Position numbers and translations under genes: made by a program. The notes under the pieces are model-generated. The model did not search any database, was not told the DNA's origin, and saw only the letters and a list, made by a program, of their open reading frames with translations. This document shows positions 35,353 to 43,894 of a stretch of DNA of 64,000 nucleotides, in pieces (position 1 is the stretch's first letter; every line of letters begins with the position of its first letter). The DNA is from Tessaracoccus rhinocerotis (lineage in GTDB: Bacteria > Actinomycetota > Actinomycetes > Propionibacteriales > Propionibacteriaceae): NCBI RefSeq assembly GCF_007197885.1, contig NZ_VKKG01000003.1, positions 372,001 to 436,000 on the forward strand, given 5' to 3'.

Positions 35353-35611
35353 GTTGGTCGAGTAGGGCGCCGACCGACACCCGCAACCGTTGGTCGAGTC
35401 GGGCGCCCCGCGCCCGTGTCGAGACCTCCGCGATCACAACTCCATCCCCCGTTGGTCGAGTAGGGCGCCCGGCGCCCGTGTCGAGACCTCCGCGATCACA
35501 ACTCCATCCCCGTTGGTCGAGTAGGGCGCCCGGCGCCCGTGTCGAGACCTCCGCGATCACAACTCCATCCCCGTTGGTCGAGTAGGGCGCCCGGCGCCCG
35601 TGTCGAGACCA
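35353..35611. repeat. Tandem array of dispersed repeat A (period about 61 bp)
   Basis: Five copies, the first truncated, of GTTGGTCGAGTAGGGCGCC followed by GTGTCGAGACC. The last three are separated by an identical spacer (TCCGCGATCACAACTCCATC), giving near-perfect 61-bp units. The array fills the gap between the LacI gene and the deacetylase gene. Spacers are the same, so this is not CRISPR. Confidence 0.9.
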
Positions 35612-35636
35612 CCGCCCCGACCCGAAAGTGAGAACC

Positions 35637-36548
35637 ATGAACCAGAACCCAATCACCGTCGTAATCGGCATCGACATGGAGACTGACGTCGGCAGCTTCA
35701 CCCCCTACTACGAAGGTCTCCGGGGCGGTACGCCGCTGCTGCTGGACCTGTTCGACGAGCTCGACGTGACCACGACCTTCCTGTTCACCGGCGAGGCTGC
35801 CCGCGACAACCCGGAGGTGGCCAGGGAGTGCCTGGACCGGGGCCATGAGGTGGGCTCGCACTCCTACCAGCACGAGACCGTCGGCGACCCGCTGTTCGAC
35901 CTGCCCGGCACCAAGCCGATCCTCCCGCACGAGGTGTACCCGCGGATCGAGTTGAACACCAAGCTCGTCGAGGAGGCCACCGGGATCCGACCCGTCTCCT
36001 TCCGCTGCCCGCGACTGTGGGGATCCACGGAAGTGGTCAATGCGCTGGAGGAGCTCGGCTACGTCGCCGACCTCACCTACCCGATGTACTACTACCGCGA
36101 GCAGTTCGCCCCCTACCACCCGGACCCCGAGGACTGGACCAAGCAGGGGGACTCCAAGGTCCTCGAGATCCCCAACTTCGCGGACATGGTCATGGAGTCC
36201 AACGATCCGGGTCTCGAGCGCGACCGCGACCAGTGGCCCCTGTTCCGCACCAAGGGCGGGCAGTACATGCTGGAACGCTCGCTGGCGTTCCACGAGTTCT
36301 GCGGTGAGAAGGGCATCGACACCTTCCTGTGCTTCTACATCCACCCCTGGGAGTTCTGGCCGATGGAGCCGAGCTACAACTTCGGCGAGGCCACCGTCAT
36401 CCCCGAGGAGTTCATCACCAAGAACACTGGGCCAGCCGCCATCGAGGAGATGCGCATCCTCATCCAGGGCCTGAAGGACGCAGGTGCGGTCTTCATGCAG
36501 TCCAAGGACGTCCCAGCTCTCCTGCAGGAGCGGGGCGTGAACTCATGA
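35637..36548 (+). CDS. Polysaccharide-deacetylase-fold (NodB/PuuE-like) protein
   Basis: About 303 residues, no signal peptide, so cytosolic. NodB motifs: VVIGIDMETD (D13 and the metal Asp/Glu region, variant of TFDDG), DRGHEVGSHSYQHE (zinc H75 and H79), ATGIRPVSFRCPRLWGS (motif 3), HPWEFWP near the end. The layout is closer to the PuuE/allantoinase-like intracellular branch than to cell-wall deacetylases. Hydrolysis of an amide or N-acyl group on a small molecule is likely. The stop overlaps the start of the ASRT gene. GTG 35628 is an alternative start. Only repeat A separates it from the LacI gene, so it may belong to that regulon. Confidence 0.8.
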   Translation: MNQNPITVVIGIDMETDVGSFTPYYEGLRGGTPLLLDLFDELDVTTTFLFTGEAARDNPEVARECLDRGHEVGSHSYQHETVGDPLFDLPGTKPILPHEVYPRIELNTKLVEEATGIRPVSFRCPRLWGSTEVVNALEELGYVADLTYPMYYYREQFAPYHPDPEDWTKQGDSKVLEIPNFADMVMESNDPGLERDRDQWPLFRTKGGQYMLERSLAFHEFCGEKGIDTFLCFYIHPWEFWPMEPSYNFGEATVIPEEFITKNTGPAAIEEMRILIQGLKDAGAVFMQSKDVPALLQERGVNS

Positions 36549-36904
36549 CCGGTCGCAAGGTTTGGTTCTTCCCCGACGCGGAGCTCCCGCCCCCGGGCGA
36601 CGGCGAGATCCAGGGCCACGAGTCGGTCATCATCCTCAACCCCAACCCGCAGCCTGCGAAGGTCGAGATCACCCTCTACTGGACCACGGGGGAACCGGAC
36701 AGGTTCACCGTCGAGGTTGAGCCGGAGGCGGTCCGCTGCCTGCGGACGAACGTGCTCTCCGACATGGGTGGCCACGACATCCCGCTCGAGGTGCAGTACG
36801 CCATCGGGTTGTCCTCGGACGTGGGCGTCGTCGCGCAGTACGGGCGCCTCGACGTCCGCCAACCCAACATGGCGTTCTACTCGACCCCCGGCTACTGGGA
36901 GTAG
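36545..36904 (+). CDS. ASRT-superfamily (sensory rhodopsin transducer-like) protein
   Basis: 119 residues starting at ATG 36545 (ATGA overlap). Matches the Anabaena sensory rhodopsin transducer pattern: KVWFFPDAELPPPG, GHESVIILNPNPQPAKVEIT, LYWTTGEPDRFTVEVEPEAV, an SDVGVVAQYGRLDVRQPN core and a terminal MAFYSTPGYWE. There is no rhodopsin here. The superfamily has been proposed to bind small molecules such as sugars, and members often sit in sugar-use operons. Coupled to the deacetylase, it may bind the same ligand or act as its accessory subunit. Confidence 0.8.
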   Translation: MTGRKVWFFPDAELPPPGDGEIQGHESVIILNPNPQPAKVEITLYWTTGEPDRFTVEVEPEAVRCLRTNVLSDMGGHDIPLEVQYAIGLSSDVGVVAQYGRLDVRQPNMAFYSTPGYWE

Positions 36905-36923
36905 CAGCCGGGAGCCGGCGTCG

Positions 36924-38018
36924 TCAGTCCAGCGCGAGCACCTGCTCGATCAGCTCCAGCCGGCGGGCGGAGTCGGCGTCGGAGAGGAAGTCGATCTCGA
37001 AGCTCATCTCGACGCTGCCCATGCCCGGGATCTCGCGCACCATGCCGTCGCGCTCGGCGGCGAGGAAGCCGCGGTGGTGGGCGGTCGAGGGCAGGCAGAA
37101 GCCAGCGGCCTGCTCGTCCCCGGTGTTGGAGATCCAGCGGATGGCGTGGGGCAGGTGTTCGGTTTCGTAGCTGACCGACGCGGCGCGCCCGTCCGGGCGT
37201 ACCTGCAGGAAGTGGGCCCAGCCGTCGTCGTCGGAGACGGGCGTCAGCACGGCGCAGTACTCCGGCACCACCGGCTGCGACTCGTGGAGGGTGTCGCCGG
37301 CGCCCAGGTCGGTCTCGATCCGGGCGGTGTACTCGGCGGTCTCGGTGTCCTGGCCGGGGTCGGGTGCGAGCTCGAAGTGGTCGGCGTCCATGGGGACCGT
37401 CTGGGCCAGGCGGGCGCCGTCGAAGATGGGCCAGTTCACGTGGCAGAGGTAGGAGTACCGGAACGGGTTGGTGCGCTGGTTGCTGATGCGGACGTCGAGG
37501 TCGAGGGCCGTGCCGCCGGGGCGGAGGGCGAGGAACGGCTCGAACACTACGTCGATACCGTGGCTCACGCGGTGCCGGAAGCTGCCGGTGATGCCCACCC
37601 ACGAGCCCTCCGGGCCGTCGCCCAGCAGCAGCTCCGCCTCGTCGAAGCGACCGTTCGGCAGCTCGCCGTGGTGCGCGTGGGTGTCCTCAGCGGAGGGGTG
37701 CCCGATCCCGGTCAGGCCGCAGTGCAGCAGGAAGCCGCCGTAGGTCTCACCGAAGGTGGTGGAGGCGGCGGGCTCCTCGAAGTGGGTGACCATCGTGAGC
37801 GGCTCGCCGTCGACGGTGTAGCGCCAGACCTGCTGCCCGCGGAACGGGAGCACCACCACCTCGACGCGGTCCGTGGTGATGCGAACGGCCTCGACTCCGG
37901 AGTCGTAACGGAAGGTGCTGACGACGGCGTCGTTGGTGCTCACGATCACCCGCTCGGCGTCGGAGAACATCGAGGGGTGCAGGTGGACCGCGGAGGTGGG
38001 TACGTAGTCAGGGCGCAT
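36924..38018 (-). CDS. DUF4432 protein, aldose-1-epimerase-like fold
   Basis: About 364 residues. Galactose-mutarotase-type beta sandwich with conserved pieces seen in DUF4432: VVLPFRGQQVWRYTVDGEPL, YGGFLLHCGLTGIGHPSAED, HAHHGELPNGRFDEAELLLG, FRYSYLCHVNWPIFDGARL, HLPHAIRWISNTGD. Invariant His residues (CGLTGIGHP, HAHHGE) fit a sugar active site. Convergent with the ASRT gene, stops 19 bp apart. Probably interconverts anomers, or otherwise handles sugars, in the same catabolic setting. Confidence 0.8.
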   Translation of the reverse strand: MRPDYVPTSAVHLHPSMFSDAERVIVSTNDAVVSTFRYDSGVEAVRITTDRVEVVVLPFRGQQVWRYTVDGEPLTMVTHFEEPAASTTFGETYGGFLLHCGLTGIGHPSAEDTHAHHGELPNGRFDEAELLLGDGPEGSWVGITGSFRHRVSHGIDVVFEPFLALRPGGTALDLDVRISNQRTNPFRYSYLCHVNWPIFDGARLAQTVPMDADHFELAPDPGQDTETAEYTARIETDLGAGDTLHESQPVVPEYCAVLTPVSDDDGWAHFLQVRPDGRAASVSYETEHLPHAIRWISNTGDEQAAGFCLPSTAHHRGFLAAERDGMVREIPGMGSVEMSFEIDFLSDADSARRLELIEQVLALD

Positions 38019-38217
38019 TTCAGGGGCTCCTTCGCCGGATCTGAGGGTGCCTCCATGCTAGCGGTGGCCCGCCAGGACCCTTGGAATGACCCCATCGCGC
38101 GTAGAATCGTGCGTCACGAGTCGAGAAGCTGGCTCCCCTTCCGAGGGCGTGCATCGTCTGCGCGTCCGCGGTCCATCGGGATGCCAGCGCTGGTGTCCCA
38201 TCCAGAAGAGGTGGAGC

Positions 38218-39408
38218 ATGCGGCGTTTCGGAGTTGAGGAAGAGTTTCTCGTGGTGGAGGCGGACAGCCTCACCATGGTCCCGCTTGGCGAGGACATCGC
38301 AGTGCAGCACCGTCGGATGGGGCCCCGCGACATCTCCGGGGCGGGAGTCGCGCGGGGACTGCTCGATCGGTGGGCGGCGAGGTCGCAGCACGAGCTCGAG
38401 CCGGAACTGCACCAGGAGCAGCTGGAGGTCGCGGGACCCCCGGTGCTGACGTTCGGTGCCCAGCTCGACTCGATCCGCATGGGTCGGGCGCTGGCGGATG
38501 CCGCCGCTCGGGAGAGCGGGGCCCGCGTCGTCGCGCTGGCCTCTCCCGTCTGGCGGCAGGAGCCGCATCTCACCCACGGCGACCGCGCGCGTGAGATCGG
38601 CTGCGACTTCGGGCTCCTCGCTGCCGAGCAGTTGAGCTGCGGAACCCACGTCCACGTGGAGGTGGCCTCCCGGCAGGAGGGCGTCCAGGTGCTGGATCGG
38701 ATCCGGCCCTGGCTTCACGTACTGCTCGCGCTCAGCGCCAACTCGCCGTTCTGGTACGGCCAGGACTCGGACTTCGCGAGTTTCCGCTACCAGTCCTGGA
38801 GCCGCTGGCCCACGGCCGGCCCGTCGGACGTGCTGGGCTCTGTCCTGGCCTACGACTGCCGCACCCGCGCCCTCCTCCGGGCGGGGGCAGCGACCGACAC
38901 GGGCATGCTCTACTTCGACGCGCGGCTGTCAGACCACTGCCCGACGGTGGAGGTCAGGATCGCCGACGTCTGCCCGGACGCCCGTCACACGGCCGGCATC
39001 GCGGCGCTGACCCGGGCGCTCGTGGCGACGGCCGCCCGGCAGTGGGCACTGGGGGAGGCCCCGTCGCAGGCGAGCACCGCGCAGCTGCGCGCCTGGGCGT
39101 GGCACGCGGCGCGGCACGGCCTCGGCGAGACACTCGGCACCCCGCACGGCGGCGCCCAGCTCCCCGCGCCGGAGGTGGTCTCGCAGCTGCTGGACCTCGT
39201 CATGCCCGACCTCATCGACGCCGGCGACGCGGACGACGTGACGCAGGTGGTGGCAGACATCGTCGACACCGGCAGTGGCGCCACCGCCCAACGCGCGGCC
39301 TTCGCCGCCCGCCGGGAACTGCGCGACGTCGTCGCCGCGGCACTGCGGCTCACCCACGGTGAGCGGCCGCCGGACGAGCCGTCGTCGCTCGGGCGCCTGA
39401 GCGCCTGA
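38218..39408 (+). CDS. Carboxylate-amine ligase, YbdK / glutamate-cysteine ligase type 2
   Basis: About 396 residues. GCS2 motifs: RRFGVEEEFLVVEADSL at the N-terminus (ATP/metal Glu cluster), LLAAEQLSCGTHVHVEVAS, LLALSANSPFWYGQDSDFAS, FRYQSWSRWPTAGP, YFDARLSDHCPTVEVRIADV. AAGAGGTGGAGC precedes ATG 38218. Family members join glutamate to cysteine or an amine with ATP in the cytosol; in actinobacteria YbdK-type proteins are common and their product is often unproven. Confidence 0.88.
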   Translation: MRRFGVEEEFLVVEADSLTMVPLGEDIAVQHRRMGPRDISGAGVARGLLDRWAARSQHELEPELHQEQLEVAGPPVLTFGAQLDSIRMGRALADAAARESGARVVALASPVWRQEPHLTHGDRAREIGCDFGLLAAEQLSCGTHVHVEVASRQEGVQVLDRIRPWLHVLLALSANSPFWYGQDSDFASFRYQSWSRWPTAGPSDVLGSVLAYDCRTRALLRAGAATDTGMLYFDARLSDHCPTVEVRIADVCPDARHTAGIAALTRALVATAARQWALGEAPSQASTAQLRAWAWHAARHGLGETLGTPHGGAQLPAPEVVSQLLDLVMPDLIDAGDADDVTQVVADIVDTGSGATAQRAAFAARRELRDVVAAALRLTHGERPPDEPSSLGRLSA

Positions 39409-39410
39409 AG

Positions 39411-40148
39411 TCAGCCGCGGCGTCGCTCCAGCGGGAGCCGGCGCGTCTCGATGACCTCTTCGGCGATGTCGGAGATGCGCCGGTTGGTGCTCTGGCTGGC
39501 GATCCGCAGGAGCGAGAAGGCGTCCTCGCTGTCGACGTCGTGCGCCGACATCAGCACGCCCATCGCCATGGCGATGCCGCGGTTGGTGCGCAGCGCCTTC
39601 TCCAGCTGCTCGCTGCGGTCGCGGGTGATCACGGTGGAGATGCCAAGGGCGGCGTAGGTGGCGAGCACGGTTGTCATGGGGTGCGAGCTCGCGTCGAACG
39701 CCCCGACCTCGTCGGAATAGAGGTTGAGGCCGGCGGTGGAGCGCTCGTCGTCGAGCAGGTGCAGCGGGTGGGAGTAGATGCTGCGCACACCCAGCTCAGC
39801 CGTGGGCCCCGAGTAGCCGGGCCAGCGCGTCTCCTCCCGCAGGTCCTTGACGACGATGATGCGCTCGCTCGTGATGGCCTCGAGGCAGGGGCCGGTGCGG
39901 GCCTCGTACTGGATCTGGTCGACGCGCTTGGCCAGTTCGTCGGAGGCGACCAGGGAACGGAAGCGGTCCTTCTCCTGGACTGTGATGGAGCACCAGCGCG
40001 CACCCGGCACCATCGCGATCGCAGCCGCGGCTACGGCCTGGGCCATGGGCTCGTCGCCAGCAGCTCGGAGACGGGCGTTGAGGTCCTGCAACTGGGCCGC
40101 CACGTCGTCGAGCGAGGGAGTGGTGCTGTCATGTTCAGCGCTGGGCAT
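39411..40148 (-). CDS. GAF-ANTAR regulatory protein
   Basis: About 245 residues. GAF domain over residues 25-160 (ARWCSITVQEKDRFRSLVAS, YEARTGPCLEAITSERIIVV, SIYSHPLHLLDDERSTAGLN) and C-terminal ANTAR (RTNRGIAMAMGVLMSAHDVD, EDAFSLLRIASQSTNRRISD). ANTAR binds paired RNA hexaloops to cause antitermination; the GAF part would sense a small molecule or redox state. ATG 40148 chosen; the codon before it is TTG. It ends 2 bp from the convergent ligase gene. Confidence 0.92.
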   Translation of the reverse strand: MPSAEHDSTTPSLDDVAAQLQDLNARLRAAGDEPMAQAVAAAAIAMVPGARWCSITVQEKDRFRSLVASDELAKRVDQIQYEARTGPCLEAITSERIIVVKDLREETRWPGYSGPTAELGVRSIYSHPLHLLDDERSTAGLNLYSDEVGAFDASSHPMTTVLATYAALGISTVITRDRSEQLEKALRTNRGIAMAMGVLMSAHDVDSEDAFSLLRIASQSTNRRISDIAEEVIETRRLPLERRRG

Positions 40149-40399
40149 CAATCCCTGCCTTCTCCACCGCGGGTCGCAGTGGCGTACCTCGAGGTCCGTG
40201 TGACACCCGAGCCCATGAGCCTACGCCGGGAGGGTCTCGGCATGGTCGCTTCGCTCCCTTCTCGACCAGCGGGAAGGGGCGGGGCGGATTGTCAACCCGC
40301 TGATATCGCGACCGGGAACCAGAATGAACTGTTTCAAAGGTGCCGCGCGAAGAGTTCCCGGTCGAAGTATCAGCGGGGCGGCGAGGTGACCGACCTCGG
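40149..40399. other. Intergenic stretch, nothing recognised
   Basis: Between the GAF-ANTAR start and the transaldolase stop I see no gene, clear terminator, RNA or copy of either repeat family. It presumably carries the promoter of the GAF-ANTAR gene. Confidence 0.5.
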
Positions 40400-41098
40400 T
40401 CAGCGGACGTCGAGCATGAAGCCCTCGAAGTCTGCCACCGCCTTTGCGGTGAGGTCGTCGGTGAACAGGTCGTCGAGGACGTTGGGGGAGACGGTGAAGG
40501 TCCGCACGCCGATGTCGGTGAGCGTGACAAGGTGTTTGGCCGACTTGATGGACGCGGCCATGATCATCGGCCCGGACCCGTCCTGGGGGATGGCGCGCAC
40601 CATGTGCTCGATCTCCTCCGTGCCGTCGAGGCCTGCGCGGAACATCCGGTTGAAGTAGGGAGCGATGTACTTCACGCCCAGAGCCGACCCGATCAGGGCC
40701 TGCTTGGCGGAGTAGACCGCCGTGAGCAGGACGGGGATGTCCTGGTCGCGCAGCCGTGAGATGGTCTGCGCACCGGTGACGGTGCAGGGCACCTTGATGG
40801 TCGCTCCGGGAGCGATCTCGCGGATCTCCATCGCGGAGCGATACTGCTCGTCGGTGGTCTCGCCCCAAGCCTGGAAGCAGACCTCACGTGCGCCCGCGGC
40901 CCGTGCCCACGTGTAGATCGACTCGATGTCGGAGATCTTCTGACCCGCCTCGCGCATCAGCTGCGGGTTGGTGGTCAGGCCGGAGAACATACCGATCTGC
41001 AGCCACGGCTCGGCGGCGGAGCGGTCGGCCGAGTCGATGAAGAAGCGGATGTCGCTGCCCTGTGCTGGACGCGAGTTGTCCCATGGTGTGGCGTTCAT
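40400..41098 (-). CDS. Transaldolase-family / fructose-6-phosphate aldolase-like protein
   Basis: 232 residues, the short TalC/FSA type. DIRFFIDSADRSAAEPWL (D22), MFSGLTTNPQLMREAG, GATIKVPCTVTGAQT (Schiff-base K102), QALIGSALGVKYIAPYFNRM and MAASIKSAKHLVTLTDIGV. Class I aldolase or transaldolase transferring a three-carbon unit between sugar phosphates in the cytosol. FSA and small transaldolase cannot be told apart by eye. About 250 bp without a gene separate it from the GAF-ANTAR start. Confidence 0.85.
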   Translation of the reverse strand: MNATPWDNSRPAQGSDIRFFIDSADRSAAEPWLQIGMFSGLTTNPQLMREAGQKISDIESIYTWARAAGAREVCFQAWGETTDEQYRSAMEIREIAPGATIKVPCTVTGAQTISRLRDQDIPVLLTAVYSAKQALIGSALGVKYIAPYFNRMFRAGLDGTEEIEHMVRAIPQDGSGPMIMAASIKSAKHLVTLTDIGVRTFTVSPNVLDDLFTDDLTAKAVADFEGFMLDVR

Positions 41099-41226
41099 GA
41101 CCTCGTTCTACCACCGGTCTCGCGCCCGGCGTGGCGGGTCCGCTCACATCGAGCACCTGCCCAGATCCACCGATGAGCCCGGATCTTGCGCCGTAGGAAA
41201 CGCCGCCCTTTGGCGTCGGCCCCGAG

Positions 41227-42594
41227 CTACGGCCAGATGTCGATCACGCAGCCGCGGTCGTGCAGTGGCTTCAGCACCGCGCGATTGTTCACCGGGTTGC
41301 CCTGCAGCCAGAGCTCCTCCAGCTTCGGCAGGTTCTGCAGCCCGTCGACGCTGCGGATCTGGTTCCCGTGCAGGTACAGGAACATCAACCGGGGCAGCTT
41401 CGTGAGGCCAGCGACGGTGGTCAGCCTGTTGTCGTGCAGGTTCAGGTACTCCAGCCCGGTCAGCCGCGCGAACCCGGAGGCGTCGGCCACGGCGTTCTCG
41501 CCGAGGTCGACGGTGGTGAGCCTGGTGGAGGCGATGATGCCCCTGACGTCGGAGACCCGGTTCGCCTCGAGCAGCAGTCGGTCGAGCGCGGGCAGCGAGC
41601 CGGTGACCCCGGTGTAGGCGTTTCGGGAGAGGTTGAGCTCGGTCAAGGTCCGGGGCAGGGTGTTGAGGTCGAGGTTGCCGGCGAGCTTGTTGGCCCACGC
41701 GTCCAGCGCCTCGAGCGCCGGCGTCGCGGTGAGGCCGACCAGGGAAGTCAGCGCGTTGGCGCTGACGTCGAGCCAGGTCAGGTTCGGCAGCGTCGGCAGG
41801 CCGGAGAGGGTGGTCAGCGCGTTGTCGTTGAGGCTCAGCGACTCGAGCGTCGGCAGGCTCGGCAACCCCTTCAGGCTCGTCAGGGCGTTGTCCATCAGGC
41901 TCAGGTCCCCCAGCGCTGGCATGGCGGGCATGCCCTGCAGAGTCTTGACGCCGCGCGAGTCGCACCACAGCGCCTTGATCGCCGCCAGACTGCCGTACTC
42001 CACCATCGCCTCCGCGACGCAACCGCGCAGAGCGGGGTCGACGATGCGGTCCAGCTCGTCGGTCGAGCGCGGCGGCGCCGGCGTGAAGCGCACGATGCTG
42101 TTGAACACCCACTTGCGCACGCTGCGGTAGGCGGTGGCCCCGCGCGGGGTCCGGAAGGCCTCGATGACGCTGGAGAACGTGTAGCTGCGGCAGCCGTTGC
42201 CGCCCGTCTTGGCGGTGTCGCACTCGGTGCGCCACTGGCGACCGTCGTCGCCCGTCCACTGCGCAGTGCCGCGCACGGCGCCGTCCGCGCCCAGCGGGTT
42301 CCTGCGCCACAGGGAGCGCGGCGACGCGGCGTAGGTCAGGTTGTTGAAGGTCCAGTCGGTGGTGCTCTGGTAGCGGCCGTCGACGTACTTGATCGTGGTG
42401 GCCTTGATCTCGGTCCAGCATCGTCGGGTGGAGGAGTACGGCTCGCAGTGCGTGCGCCACTCGCGTCCGTTGACCAGGTGCGTGCCGTCGGTGGTGTAGA
42501 GGTCCTCCTCCGCGGCAGCCGGTTGCGGGGCCACGGCGAGGGGGAGCAGCACCAGCGCTGTCAGCGCAGCGATCAGGAAGCGCTGGATGCGCAT
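41227..42594 (-). CDS. Secreted four-cysteine-module protein with leucine-rich repeats
   Basis: About 455 residues. Signal peptide RFLIAALTALVLLPLAVAPQ cleaved near AAAEE. Then the module shared with the genes at 8977 and 47963 (DLYTTDGTHLVNGREW, HCEPYSSTRRC, FNNLTYAASPRSLW, WRTECDTAKTGGNGCRSY, WVFNSIVRF; residues about 30-170). The C-terminal half is an internalin-type LRR array of about nine 20-22-residue repeats (LESLSLNDNALTTLSGLPTL, LEYLNLHDNRLTTVAGLTKL). Extracellular; probably surface binding. GGGAGG precedes ATG 42594. Confidence 0.85.
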   Translation of the reverse strand: MRIQRFLIAALTALVLLPLAVAPQPAAAEEDLYTTDGTHLVNGREWRTHCEPYSSTRRCWTEIKATTIKYVDGRYQSTTDWTFNNLTYAASPRSLWRRNPLGADGAVRGTAQWTGDDGRQWRTECDTAKTGGNGCRSYTFSSVIEAFRTPRGATAYRSVRKWVFNSIVRFTPAPPRSTDELDRIVDPALRGCVAEAMVEYGSLAAIKALWCDSRGVKTLQGMPAMPALGDLSLMDNALTSLKGLPSLPTLESLSLNDNALTTLSGLPTLPNLTWLDVSANALTSLVGLTATPALEALDAWANKLAGNLDLNTLPRTLTELNLSRNAYTGVTGSLPALDRLLLEANRVSDVRGIIASTRLTTVDLGENAVADASGFARLTGLEYLNLHDNRLTTVAGLTKLPRLMFLYLHGNQIRSVDGLQNLPKLEELWLQGNPVNNRAVLKPLHDRGCVIDIWP

Positions 42595-42704
42595 TTGGCC
42601 TCCCGGGGAAGTGCTCTCGCGAGCGTCGGCGTGGGGCCGACACTACCCCCGGGTCGGGGCGATCCCGGGAGGGGGAGGGTTACACGCCGAGGGGGTCTGG
42701 GGAG

Positions 42705-42840
42705 GGGTCTCGACACGGCCGCTCGTTCCTCGCGGCCTACTCGACCAGCGGGGGCGGGGTCCTTCGGGGCTCGTTCCTCGCGGCCTACTCGACCAGCGGG
42801 GGCGGGGTCCTTCGGGGCTCGTTCCTCGCACCTCGGGGCC
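42705..42840. repeat. Dispersed repeat A variant, inverted, with partial copies
   Basis: GGTCTCGACACGG, then a different centre (GGCCGCTCGTTCCTCGCGGC), then TACTCGACCAGCGGG (42705-42753). The latter half repeats at about 42767-42801 and in part again to 42835. The ends match repeat A on the other strand while the middle differs, so it is a subtype. No gene in 42595-42903. Confidence 0.75.
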
Positions 42841-42849
42841 ACCAAAGGG

Positions 42850-42887
42850 CCGACGCCCACCGAGCGGGGGATCTCAGTGGGCGTCGG
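42850..42887 (-). terminator. Hairpin terminator downstream of the SDR gene region
   Basis: 11-bp perfect stem CCGACGCCCAC / GTGGGCGTCGG around a 16-nt loop, 17 bp beyond the SDR stop on the minus strand. No marked T-run; it would also separate the SDR gene from the LRR gene downstream. Confidence 0.7.
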
Positions 42888-42903
42888 GGCTTTGGGGAGT
42901 GGG

Positions 42904-43836
42904 TCAGGGCGTCGGTGTGCCGCCGTTGACGTTGAGGGTCTCGCCGAGCACGTAGCTCGACTCCGGCGAGGCCAGGAACACGTACGCGGGGGCCAGTTCC
43001 GTCGGCTGTCCGGCCCGGCCGAGGGCCGTGTTCTTGCCGAACTCGGGCAGCTTGTCCTTCGGCTGTCCGTCGCTGACCTGCAGGGGCGTCCAGAACGGCC
43101 CGGGCGCGACGGCGTTGACGCGGATGCCGCGCTCGGCCACCTGCTGGGCCAGGCCCTTGGTGAAGTTGTTGATCGCAGCCTTGGTGGCGGCGTAGTCCAG
43201 CAGCGTCGGCGAGGGGTTGTACGCCTGGATCGAAGTGGTGTTGATGATGGCGGCGCCCGGCGGCAAGTGCTTCAGCGCCGCCTTGGTGACGCGGAACATC
43301 GCGACGATGTTGACGTCGAACGTCTCGGTGATCTGGTCGTCGCTGATGTCCTCGAGGTTGCCCACCGCGATCTGCTTGCCTGCGTTGTTGACCAGGATGT
43401 CCAGCCCTCCCAGCTCGGCGACGGCCTTGTCCGGCAGTGAGGCGCAGAACGCGGCGTCGGCGAGGTCACCGGGGATGAGTGCGCACTTGCGGCCGTCGCG
43501 CTCGATGACGCCCTTGACCCACTGCGCGTCCTCCTCCTCGGCGGGCAGGTAGTTGAGGGCGACGTCGGCACCCTCGCGGGCGTAGGCGATGGCGACGGCG
43601 GCGCCGATCCCCGAGTCTCCGCCGGTGATCAGGGCCTTGCGCCCCTCGAGCCTGCCGGTGCCGCGGTAGGAGTACTCGCCGCGGTCGGTCTTTGGGGTGA
43701 GTTCGGCGTCGAGGCCCGGCTCGGGCTGGTCCTGCTTCGGGGGCTCGATCACCGGGTAGCGCTTGGCAGGGTGCTGCATGACGAGCTGGTCCGTGGTTTC
43801 CCGGGCCGCGTCGTCGTTCTGCTTTGAGTCAGTCAT
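42904..43836 (-). CDS. Short-chain dehydrogenase, YghA/GSP39 type
   Basis: 310 residues. The 60-residue N-terminal extension (QHPAKRYPVIEPPKQDQPEP) typical of the general-stress SDR group precedes the Rossmann domain: TGGDSGIG at 71-78, NNAG at 150-153, Tyr215 and Lys219 in DYAATKAAI, RVNAVAPGPFWTPL. NAD(P)H-dependent oxidoreductase, cytosolic, probably stress related. Same strand as the alcohol dehydrogenase but 58 bp away. Confidence 0.9.
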   Translation of the reverse strand: MTDSKQNDDAARETTDQLVMQHPAKRYPVIEPPKQDQPEPGLDAELTPKTDRGEYSYRGTGRLEGRKALITGGDSGIGAAVAIAYAREGADVALNYLPAEEEDAQWVKGVIERDGRKCALIPGDLADAAFCASLPDKAVAELGGLDILVNNAGKQIAVGNLEDISDDQITETFDVNIVAMFRVTKAALKHLPPGAAIINTTSIQAYNPSPTLLDYAATKAAINNFTKGLAQQVAERGIRVNAVAPGPFWTPLQVSDGQPKDKLPEFGKNTALGRAGQPTELAPAYVFLASPESSYVLGETLNVNGGTPTP

Positions 43837-43894
43837 TTTCTACCTCCTCAGTTCGTTGGTCCACGCTACCCGGGCGGGAGCGTGGGACAAGGGC

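Noticed and set aside
35353-35611. CRISPR array
   Set aside because: Spacers are identical or nearly so, the unit matches repeats elsewhere in both orientations, and no cas genes are present.
36545-36904. Rhodopsin-linked signalling
   Set aside because: The ASRT protein is present but no retinal protein with seven helices and a Schiff-base Lys lies in the window.
40135-40868. Small frames in and near the GAF-ANTAR / transaldolase gap
   Set aside because: They overlap the transaldolase gene in other frames or have Arg/Pro/Ser-rich shadow composition and no ribosome site.
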